In this document: positions 54,691 through 62,608 of the stretch, piece after piece
Position numbering within the stretch: the first letter of the stretch is position 1
Layout of the letters: each line of letters opens with the position of its first letter
Assembly: GCA_028768545.1 (NCBI GenBank)
Contig: CP054838.1
Span: forward strand, 2,225,501 to 2,289,500
From: Desulfobacter sp.
GTDB lineage: Bacteria > Desulfobacterota > Desulfobacteria > Desulfobacterales > Desulfobacteraceae
Length of the DNA stretch: 64,000 nucleotides
Direction: 5' to 3'
Program-made: the position numbers and the translations under genes
Notes under the pieces: model-generated
The model's input: the letters and a program-made list of their open reading frames with translations, nothing else
What the model was told of the DNA's origin: nothing
Databases searched by the model: none

Positions 54691-55789
54691 GGGGAAAATA
54701 TAAGTTGTATAAATCCTTGTTCAAGTAATTGTTTGCTCTGCTATATTTGTTCCGCTGTTAAATCATGCCTGTCAGTTGCCACATAGTATTTGACGCCAGC
54801 AATTTTATAGCCAACAACCCGAACAGGCCTTTTCGTCTGGTTTTGATTCGGAGTACCAAGTTTAACCAGTGCATCATAAAAAATGTAGCTGTCGGAAGGG
54901 GTCTCGTGGTTATCAATAATTGTTCTTGTTGTCCTGGTTTTTATACGGCAGACAAAATGTTTGCCTTGCTCCTGAAGCAGGTCAAATTCTTTATGGGATT
55001 GATATCCACGATCCATAACACCTGTTTGCCCCTTGGAAAGTATTTTGGGAACAAAAGTGCGTTCAGCGCCGTTGCCTTCAGTCAAAAAGATTTTGTTTGG
55101 GATTCCGTGATTAATGTCAAATCCGCAATGTACTTTGGCTTTTTTACTTCCTTTTCTGTAGTTCGCCCAGTGCATTGAAAGGACTGCATTTATGAGACTA
55201 CCGTCAATGGAAACCAACTCTCCTAACTCGGCGTGTTCACCCGGATGACACTCAAGAGCCTGTTTATAAAGATCCTCAAAGATAAATTGCAGTTGTTCGA
55301 GTCCCCTGTGATTGATGGCTTCACAGAAACTACTACGGCTGATACCACCGTCTGGCGCAATATTTTCTTTAGCAAAAACATTCTCCTTGAGATCCTGAAT
55401 TAAATGTCGGGCAGACTTGTGCTCCTGAAGATGGAAATAAACCAAAGCATTTATCTGGTCTTCGAATGTCATTTTTAAAGGGCGGTCTCCTCGAGATTGT
55501 AATTCCGGTGCTTTTGAAAGTGACTTTATCAGAGGGCACCTGAAATTGTCAAAGTTCAGGGACCGTAGTTGTTTTTTAGGGACTGAGATGTGCGTCATTT
55601 GAGCTCCTTGAGTTAAATTTTCAAGGCGCACAAAAATTTTTACGCACATTTGTCAACACAAAACAGACTGTTTTTTCAATGATTTTAGATGCTTTTTATA
55701 TGCAACAACCTAACCGGACACTACTGAATAATTATGTATTTATCTAAATAAAAATACCTATATTTGTCGGTTTTGAATTTAAAAATTAT

Positions 55790-57155
55790 GGTTCATCCGA
55801 TTAATGCGTACCTTTTATTGTGAAGGTCCAAAAGTTTCAACCTGAAAAACTCCGAATCCCTGTATCCATAAGCTTTCCGTTTCATGGTTTTTATCTTGTT
55901 ATTTGTCCCTTCTAAAGGACCTGTAGATATCCTGTAATCATAGTATGAAAGGATTCTTTGCCTGTGCACAGCCAAGGTCTTGGCAAATTTCATCAACATT
56001 GGAATTTTGGAAATATTGGCCAGATTGATCCAATTGCTGACTATCTTTTCAGCTGTTTCTTTTTTCTTTTGATTCCATATTTGCCTGAGTTCCTCTTTCA
56101 TGTAGTAGACTACCAATAGCGGCTGATTTATTTTCAATGCTTCTTCTAACCGTTGGGCCTCCTTCTTGTCATCACTGAGGTTTTCGGGATTTTTTAACAA
56201 AAGCCACCGGACTCCCTTCAGAAGTTTTTGTTGCCCGGTATTGGCAAGAAGGTTGTAGAGCTTTCGCCTGAAATCCGACAGTTTCTCATTGAACAATTTA
56301 ACAACATGAAATCTGTCAAAGACAATTGCTGAACCAGAAAGATTTTCAATAACAGCACTCAAGTATGCCGGGGACATATCGATGCTGACGGCTTTGATTT
56401 TTGCTTTCGATATTTTCACTTTTGTCCAAAAAGATTTCAAAGCTTCACCACCTTTTCCTTCTCCCACGTGCAGAATTCTACCGGATTCCAGATCCATCAC
56501 GATGGTCAAGTATTTATGCCCTTTCCCTATGGAAATTTCATCTATGGCAATCTGCCGGACTTTCTCAAGGGGGATATTTCGATAACGCCTCAGCAGGTCT
56601 TCTTTCTGGATCTGCTTTATCGTATCCCAGCTGATCCTTAAATGGATGGCAATATCTTTGATTGTCATGAACTGAGACAACTCCAAGACATACCGTTCAA
56701 AAGCCCGGGTATAGCTTTTCCCCTCCTGGGCAAAGGATAGTTTGATTTGCCGGACAAATTGACAGAACGAACACCAAATTCTCTGGATAGCCGTCCTGAG
56801 AATCACGGGTTTTGAACCTACCGGTATTGTTCTGAGATCTCTTGTCACAATCCCTTTCCTGGTGACGGACCTGGAATTACATTCCGGGCATTTTACCGCC
56901 TCCGGTTTTGGTATGAGTTCAAAAGTGATTATTCCACCGATGAAACGTGTTGTTTTATAAAAGTAGTCACGAAGGCCAAAGGCATGGTATATGAAGCTTG
57001 TGGACATTAATTCATTCTCCGATTTTGTGCGAATAACACAAAAAAATTAGAACATGATCATGTTCACACCATCATTTCAAGCATAAAAATCCTTACTGTG
57101 TTATTGCCTTCCCAGTGATGTTTCTCAGTCCAGGTACGCGATTTTCTGATGAACC
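55790..57155 (-). mobile_element. ISL3-family element, copy 1
   Basis: 1366 bp. The ends GGTTCATCCGATTAATGCGT and, inverted, GGTTCATCAGAAAATCGCGT form ~24-bp imperfect repeats. The 8-bp target duplication AAAATTAT lies at 55782-55789 and 57156-57163. The ~150 bp after the transposase start are non-coding and conserved in copy 2. Confidence 0.95.
55793..57007 (-). CDS. ISL3-family transposase, copy 1
   Basis: 404 residues: a zf-ISL3 zinc finger (CPECNSRSV, and CSFCQFV), a helix-turn-helix (MTIKDIAIHLRISWDTIKQI) and a DDE domain with AIDEISIGKGHKYLTIV, VSIDMSPAYLSAVI and the end GPLEGTNNKIKTMKR. The protein is identical to copy 2 by inspection. Confidence 0.95.
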   Translation of the reverse strand: MSTSFIYHAFGLRDYFYKTTRFIGGIITFELIPKPEAVKCPECNSRSVTRKGIVTRDLRTIPVGSKPVILRTAIQRIWCSFCQFVRQIKLSFAQEGKSYTRAFERYVLELSQFMTIKDIAIHLRISWDTIKQIQKEDLLRRYRNIPLEKVRQIAIDEISIGKGHKYLTIVMDLESGRILHVGEGKGGEALKSFWTKVKISKAKIKAVSIDMSPAYLSAVIENLSGSAIVFDRFHVVKLFNEKLSDFRRKLYNLLANTGQQKLLKGVRWLLLKNPENLSDDKKEAQRLEEALKINQPLLVVYYMKEELRQIWNQKKKETAEKIVSNWINLANISKIPMLMKFAKTLAVHRQRILSYYDYRISTGPLEGTNNKIKTMKRKAYGYRDSEFFRLKLLDLHNKRYALIG

Positions 57156-57163
57156 AAAATTAT

Positions 57164-57545
57164 GACAGGGCAAATCAACACGGTCAGTCTCTTTTGTTTT
57201 TCTATATTTTTCTAAGAATCTCTTACTGTTTTTGTCCATGGACCCTGGGGGGTATAATTGGGGTTTTGCCTTTTTTCTAAGGGTTTCCCTGATTCTTTGG
57301 GTCTTTTTTTGCTACTTTTGGGATTTTTTTTTACTTAATTTTTTTGAGTATTTCATTTTCTTCCCAATTGCGACCAATAATTATTTGACAATCCATACCC
57401 AATGAAATAATTCTCATGAATAGCAATGCCGTCATATAAAGCTATTGTGAATCTTAAATCATATATTTTATTTTGATCTGTTCAGATCCTGAAAGAAGAC
57501 GCAGGGGTTCAGGATCAGTTCAGTTCTTTTAAGTAAAAAGAGGGG
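57164..57545. other. 382-bp non-coding region upstream of the TolC-like gene
   Basis: After the ISL3 target duplication the sequence is T-rich and has no ORF that I can support. It presumably holds the TolC promoter. The fragment GAATAGCAATGCCGTCATAT at 57419 resembles the IS630 end only in GCAATGCCG, which is likely chance. Confidence 0.45.
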
Positions 57546-59121
57546 ATGATGAGTCGTCTGTCAAAAGTTTTTAAAATTGCATTAATTTCTGTGGTGGTAA
57601 TGGGGTTGTCTGTGATTTCAGGGCAGGCAATGGAAGGGATCAGTCTTGATGATGCATTAATGTCTGTTGCCAAGACAAATCCCCAGATTAAAGAATCCAT
57701 GGAATCCTATGGAAGTATTGTGGCTGAAAGGAAGATTGCCAGAAAAGGGTATCGTCCTACAGTAGGCGTTGAAGCATACAGTAGGCGTTGAAGCATATAC
57801 CGGTCCCAAGTACACCAACGGGGTTCCCACAAATGATATTTCCGAAAAACTCTGGGAAAATTCAGCAACCGCTTATGTTCGTCAGAATCTGTTTGAAGGA
57901 TTTGGCACAGAAGCATTTGTTGATGAAACCGAAGCCAGGATCAAGTCTGCGGCCTATGATGTTTTGAATACGGCCAATACGGTTTTTTTGAATGTGGCTG
58001 AAGCCTATGTCAATGTATTAAACGCCAGGGAGCAGGTTGCGATTGCAGAGAAAAACGTGCTGACCCAGGCAAGAATTCTCAAACAGATCAAGGAACGTTC
58101 CGAGTCCGGATTTGGCCGGGTCTCTGATTTGACCAATGCCGAGTCAAGGCTTTCCCTGTCCCGTGGAAATTTTATTTCCCGCCAGCAGGACCTGAATCAG
58201 GCGTTGACAAAATTTCATCGTCTTTACGGCCGGATACTCACCCCGGAACAGTTCGTTCTTCCTGAAACAAAATTTGTCCTTCCTGAAAATGTTCAGGAAG
58301 TTGTGGACCTTGCCTTTGGAAACCATCCTGCATTGCGGGTGGCAAGGTATAACATCATTGTACGCAAGTTTTCCAGAGAACGGGCAAAAGCTGCGTTTTG
58401 GCCCTCTCTTGACCTGCTTGTCAGTGGTGGTTTCAGAAAAGATATCGGCGGCGAAAGAGGAGAGACCAAGGATCTGGGTGCTGCCCTTCAGCTGAACTAC
58501 CTTCTCTACGATGGTGGTGCAAGGTATGGCGAAACTGAGAAAAATTACAAACGTATGCTCCAGGAATACCAGAAAGCCTATGATGAAAGACGGAATGTCA
58601 ATGAAATCGTTCGTCTGGCCTGGAATATTCAGGTTGCCGAGAAAAGTAAAAAAGACTTTCTTGCCGAGCATGTCCGTTTGAGCAAGAAGACCCTTGATGA
58701 GTTTGTTGAAGAGTTCCATGCCGGCAAACGTGATCTGCTTGAGATCCTGGATATGGAGATCGAATATTATAATGCCCAGTCTTCAATGATTGCTTCCAAC
58801 TACTCATACCTGGTGGCCTATTATAGAACGGTTCAGGCCATTGGTTCCCTGCTGGTTGAATTTGATACGGACCTGTCTGAAAAAGTCGGTCTGACAGAAG
58901 CAGAGGCCTTTGATATCTATTCCTGTGATGAGCTTGCAAAAGAGCTTGACGTTGAAGGCATCGTGGTTGATGTTGATGCCGATGCCCAGGATGACTGCGC
59001 TGATCAATGCGACAACACCCCCGAGGGTGCTGAACTTGAAGCGTTTGGATGCAGTGAGATTGATCCTTCTGAATCCGGTTATGAAATACCCAAGGAGCTT
59101 AAACCTTATATCGAAAACTAA
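57546..59121 (+). pseudogene. TolC-family outer membrane efflux protein (LapE-like), frameshifted by 19-bp duplication
   Basis: ATG 57546 starts a signal peptide (ALISVVVMGLSVISGQAME) and an OEP domain (SLDDALMSVAKTNPQIKESM). After RPTVGVEAY a 19-bp tandem duplication (57759-57796) shifts the frame; the rest (TGPKYTNGVPTNDIS to the end) is intact from 57769 in the new frame: FLNVAEAYVNVLNAREQVAI, DLLVSGGFRKD, GKRDLLEILDMEIEYYNAQS. The C terminus carries an unusual acidic thrombospondin-3-like stretch (DVDADAQDDCADQCDNTPEG). Type I secretion outer-membrane channel; lapG and lapD follow beyond an IS. Confidence 0.88.
57759..57796 (+). repeat. 19-bp perfect tandem duplication
   Basis: ACAGTAGGCGTTGAAGCAT occurs at 57759-57777 and again at 57778-57796 inside the TolC-like gene. 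Being 19 bp it shifts the frame by +1; loss of one unit restores the gene. Confidence 0.95.
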
Positions 59122-59129
59122 GACCTTTT

Positions 59130-59160
59130 GTCTCCAGGGCCTTTTTAAGGCCCCGGAGAC
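59130..59160 (+). terminator. Hairpin after the TolC-like gene
   Basis: GTCTCCAGGGCC and GGCCCCGGAGAC form a strong stem with a TTTTTAA loop; no T tract follows. ISL3 copy 2 begins 27 bp later. Confidence 0.5.
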
Positions 59161-59189
59161 ATACCCTGCATACCTATGAAAATAAGGGT

Positions 59190-60404
59190 TCATCCGATTA
59201 ATGCGTACCTTTTATTGTGAAGGTCCAAAAGTTTCAACCTGAAAAACTCCGAATCCCTGTATCCATAAGCTTTCCGTTTCATGGTTTTTATCTTGTTATT
59301 TGTCCCTTCTAAAGGACCTGTAGATATCCTGTAATCATAGTATGAAAGGATTCTTTGCCTGTGCACAGCCAAGGTCTTGGCAAATTTCATCAACATTGGA
59401 ATTTTGGAAATATTGGCCAGATTGATCCAATTGCTGACTATCTTTTCAGCTGTTTCTTTTTTCTTTTGATTCCATATTTGCCTGAGTTCCTCTTTCATGT
59501 AGTAGACTACCAATAGCGGCTGATTTATTTTCAATGCTTCTTCTAACCGTTGGGCCTCCTTCTTGTCATCACTGAGGTTTTCGGGATTTTTTAACAAAAG
59601 CCACCGGACTCCCTTCAGAAGTTTTTGTTGCCCGGTATTGGCAAGAAGGTTGTAGAGCTTTCGCCTGAAATCCGACAGTTTCTCATTGAACAATTTAACA
59701 ACATGAAATCTGTCAAAGACAATTGCTGAACCAGAAAGATTTTCAATAACAGCACTCAAGTATGCCGGGGACATATCGATGCTGACGGCTTTGATTTTTG
59801 CTTTCGATATTTTCACTTTTGTCCAAAAAGATTTCAAAGCTTCACCACCTTTTCCTTCTCCCACGTGCAGAATTCTACCGGATTCCAGATCCATCACGAT
59901 GGTCAAGTATTTATGCCCTTTCCCTATGGAAATTTCATCTATGGCAATCTGCCGGACTTTCTCAAGGGGGATATTTCGATAACGCCTCAGCAGGTCTTCT
60001 TTCTGGATCTGCTTTATCGTATCCCAGCTGATCCTTAAATGGATGGCAATATCTTTGATTGTCATGAACTGAGACAACTCCAAGACATACCGTTCAAAAG
60101 CCCGGGTATAGCTTTTCCCCTCCTGGGCAAAGGATAGTTTGATTTGCCGGACAAATTGACAGAACGAACACCAAATTCTCTGGATAGCCGTCCTGAGAAT
60201 CACGGGTTTTGAACCTACCGGTATTGTTCTGAGATCTCTTGTCACAATCCCTTTCCTGGTGACGGACCTGGAATTACATTCCGGGCATTTTACCGCCTCC
60301 GGTTTTGGTATGAGTTCAAAAGTGATTATTCCACCGATGAAACGCGTTGTTTTATAAAAGTAGTCACGAAGGCCAAAGGCATGGTATATGAAGCTTGTGG
60401 ACAT
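59190..60404 (-). CDS. ISL3-family transposase, copy 2
   Basis: 404 residues, identical in sequence to copy 1; one silent base difference is visible near 60344 (GCG against GTG context). The nested IS4 lies upstream of the start, in the ISL3 end region, so it may block its own promoter. Confidence 0.94.
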   Translation of the reverse strand: MSTSFIYHAFGLRDYFYKTTRFIGGIITFELIPKPEAVKCPECNSRSVTRKGIVTRDLRTIPVGSKPVILRTAIQRIWCSFCQFVRQIKLSFAQEGKSYTRAFERYVLELSQFMTIKDIAIHLRISWDTIKQIQKEDLLRRYRNIPLEKVRQIAIDEISIGKGHKYLTIVMDLESGRILHVGEGKGGEALKSFWTKVKISKAKIKAVSIDMSPAYLSAVIENLSGSAIVFDRFHVVKLFNEKLSDFRRKLYNLLANTGQQKLLKGVRWLLLKNPENLSDDKKEAQRLEEALKINQPLLVVYYMKEELRQIWNQKKKETAEKIVSNWINLANISKIPMLMKFAKTLAVHRQRILSYYDYRISTGPLEGTNNKIKTMKRKAYGYRDSEFFRLKLLDLHNKRYALIG

Positions 60405-60445
60405 TAATTCATTCTCCGATTTTGTGCGAATAACACAAAAAAATT

Positions 60446-61756
60446 CAGTGATGTCCGGTTAGGTTTTTGCTTGCTCAATAATTTTTTGATCTTTGACAAT
60501 ATTGTCCCTGTTTGAACTATGAGAGCCCTGCTCCTCGCAGCCAAACAGGTCATTTAGAATGGCGGTTCGCAGCTGCCGAACTCTTTTGATCGTGACCTTT
60601 TCATTAAACTGTTTTTGGCAATGGATTGCCAGTAACAGGTAAGTGATAAGGCCGCCAAGAATCTGAACCATAAGGCCGTATTCACTGCGGGCAATGAGAT
60701 GATATACCTTCAGATGTTCTTTCCACCATTTGAAAAAATCCTCAATGGTCCACCGGAGTTTATAAATTGTTGCTATTTGTTCCGCTGTTAAATCATGCCT
60801 GTCAGTTGCCACATAGTATTTGACGCCAGCAATTTTATAGCCAACAACCCGAACAGGCCTTTTCGTCTGGTTTTGATTCGGAGTACCAAGTTTAACCAGT
60901 GCATCATAAAAAATGTAGCTGTCGGAAGGGGTCTCGTGGTTATCAATAATTGTTCTTGTTGTCCTGGTTTTTATACGGCAGACAAAATGTTTGCCTTGCT
61001 CCTGAAGCAGGTCAAATTCTTTATGGGATTGATATCCACGATCCATAACACCTGTTTGCCCCTTGGAAAGTATTTTGGGAACAAAGGTGCGTTCAGCGCC
61101 GTTGCCTTCAGTCAAAAAGATTTTGTTTGGGATTCCGTGATTAATGTCAAATCCGCAATGTACTTTGGCTTTTTTACTTCCTTTTCTGTAGTTCGCCCAG
61201 TGCATTGAAAGGACTGCATTTATGAGACTACCGTCAATGGAAACCAACTCTCCTAACTCGGCGTGTTCACCCGGATGACACTCAAGAGCCTGTTTATAAA
61301 GATCCTCAAAGATAAATTGCAGTTGTTCGAGTCCCCTGTGATTGATGGCTTCACAGAAACTACTACGGCTGATACCACCGTCTGGCGCAATATTTTCTTT
61401 AGCAAAAACATTCTCCTTGAGATCCTGAATTAAATGTCGGGCAGACTTGTGCTCCTGAAGATGGAAATAAACCAAAGCATTTATCTGGTCTTCGAATGTC
61501 ATTTTTAAAGGGCGGTCTCCTCGAGATTGTAATTCCGGTGCTTTTGAAAGTGACTTTATCAGAGGGCACCTGAAATTGTCAAAGTTCAGGGACCGTAGTT
61601 GTTTTTTAGGGACTGAGATATGCGTCATTTGAGCTCCTTGAGTTAAGTTTTCAAGGCGCACAAAAATTTTTACGCACATTTGTCAACACAAAACAGACTG
61701 TTTTTTCAATGATTTTAGATGCTTTTTATATGCAACAACCTAACCGGACACTACTG
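60446..61756 (-). mobile_element. IS4-family element, copy 5
   Basis: 1311 bp inside ISL3 copy 2. The 9-bp target duplication AAAAAAATT lies at 60437-60445 and 61757-61765. Confidence 0.96.
60459..61628 (-). CDS. IS4-family transposase, copy 5
   Basis: 389 residues, intact, with ATG 61628 after AAGGAG. DDE and YREK residues as in copy 1. Confidence 0.95.
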   Translation of the reverse strand: MTHISVPKKQLRSLNFDNFRCPLIKSLSKAPELQSRGDRPLKMTFEDQINALVYFHLQEHKSARHLIQDLKENVFAKENIAPDGGISRSSFCEAINHRGLEQLQFIFEDLYKQALECHPGEHAELGELVSIDGSLINAVLSMHWANYRKGSKKAKVHCGFDINHGIPNKIFLTEGNGAERTFVPKILSKGQTGVMDRGYQSHKEFDLLQEQGKHFVCRIKTRTTRTIIDNHETPSDSYIFYDALVKLGTPNQNQTKRPVRVVGYKIAGVKYYVATDRHDLTAEQIATIYKLRWTIEDFFKWWKEHLKVYHLIARSEYGLMVQILGGLITYLLLAIHCQKQFNEKVTIKRVRQLRTAILNDLFGCEEQGSHSSNRDNIVKDQKIIEQAKT

Positions 61757-61944
61757 AAAAAAATTAGAACATGATCATGTTCACACCATCATTTCAAGCA
61801 TAAAAATCCTTACTGTGTTATTGCCTTCCCAGTGATGTTTCTCAGTCCAGGTACGCGATTTTCTGATGAACCAAAATAAGGCAGCAGAAAAATTTCTCTG
61901 CACATGGAATATTCAGGCAAAGATACGGGTCTAAGGGCGGTCAT

Positions 61945-62604
61945 ATGCATAAGATCCGGATTTTTTGTTCTGTTTTTGTTCTGTTTTTATTTGCCCAGAT
62001 GATTGTGGGCGCCTCCCACCGGTTCTATGTCAAGCAAGCCCAACTCAGTAAATATGAACAAAATTACGGCCCACGGGCTGTTAAACGCCTGAACGCCCTT
62101 TTATCCCTCATGGACGCCCGTCAAAACGATCCCGATGAAGAAAAACTTGCAGCGGTTAACCGGTTTTTCAACCAGATCCCCTACAGAACGGACCGGAAGA
62201 ATTGGGGAAAAAGCTATTATTGGGCCTCACGCCTTGAATTTTTGGGCAAAGGCATGGGGGATTGTGAGGATTATGCCGTGGCCAAATATTTAACCCTGAC
62301 TCAGCTAGGGGTTCCCCAGGAAAGATTATTTATGACCTATGTCAGGGCCAAGGGGTTTTCCGAAGCCGCACATATGGTGGTCTCATATTATACGGACAGA
62401 AAAGCGGTTCCCCTGATCCTTGATAATTATGACAAACGAATTCTTCCTGCCACCCAGAGAAAAGATTTGATCCCGGTCTATAGTTTTACAGGTCAAGATC
62501 TTTTTTTGCAAAAACAAAAAGGCCTTGGAAAAAGGGTTGACCCTTCCAAAGTGAAGAACCTTCAAAAGCTTAGATCCATTGATCTTGAAATATACAGGGG
62601 CTAA
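61945..62604 (+). CDS. lapG: LapG-like periplasmic cysteine protease
   Basis: 219 residues with a signal peptide (CSVFVLFLFAQMIVGASH). This is the bacterial transglutaminase-like cysteine protease family (DUF920/C93). The catalytic triad is readable: Cys107 in KGMGDCEDYAVAKYL, His143 in AAHMVVSYY, Asp160 in LILDNYDK. LapG cleaves the N-terminal region of LapA-type adhesins and is held inactive by LapD when c-di-GMP is high. ATG 61945 follows AGGGCGG. lapD starts 4 bp downstream. Confidence 0.9.
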   Translation: MHKIRIFCSVFVLFLFAQMIVGASHRFYVKQAQLSKYEQNYGPRAVKRLNALLSLMDARQNDPDEEKLAAVNRFFNQIPYRTDRKNWGKSYYWASRLEFLGKGMGDCEDYAVAKYLTLTQLGVPQERLFMTYVRAKGFSEAAHMVVSYYTDRKAVPLILDNYDKRILPATQRKDLIPVYSFTGQDLFLQKQKGLGKRVDPSKVKNLQKLRSIDLEIYRG

Positions 62605-62608
62605 TAAA

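Larger units (their letters stand above)
53843..54743 (-). mobile_element. IS630-family element inserted in IS4 copy 4
   Basis: 901 bp flanked by the TA duplication (53841-53842 and 54744-54745), as expected for IS630/Tc1-mariner. The ends TAGCAATGCCGATAATTATT and, inverted, TAGCAGAGCAAACAATTACT are imperfect repeats. It has two overlapping ORFs. Confidence 0.92.
53526..55598 (-). pseudogene. IS4-family transposase, copy 4, split by IS630
   Basis: The N-terminal ~285 residues (55598 to 54744) and the C-terminal part (53842 to 53526) are otherwise identical to other copies. The 901-bp IS630 plus a duplicated TA interrupts the codon region between ...DLTAEQI and ATIYKLRWTIE, separating the two Asp residues from the catalytic Glu. 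Confidence 0.93.
53513..55726 (-). mobile_element. IS4-family element, copy 4, interrupted by IS630
   Basis: Both IS4 ends are present (CAGTGATGTCC at 53513, GGACACTACTG ending 55726), total 2214 bp, equal to 1311 plus 903 (the IS630 and its TA duplication). No 9-bp target duplication: left flank CCTCAAAAT, right flank AATAATTAT. The element therefore marks a rearrangement breakpoint or deletion. Confidence 0.94.
59187..61872 (-). mobile_element. ISL3-family element, copy 2, with IS4 copy 5 nested
   Basis: The outer ISL3 has an 8-bp target duplication AAAATAAG (59179-59186, 61873-61880). Subtracting the nested IS4 (1311 bp plus 9-bp duplication) leaves 1366 bp, equal to copy 1. The composite separates the TolC-like gene from lapG. 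Confidence 0.95.
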
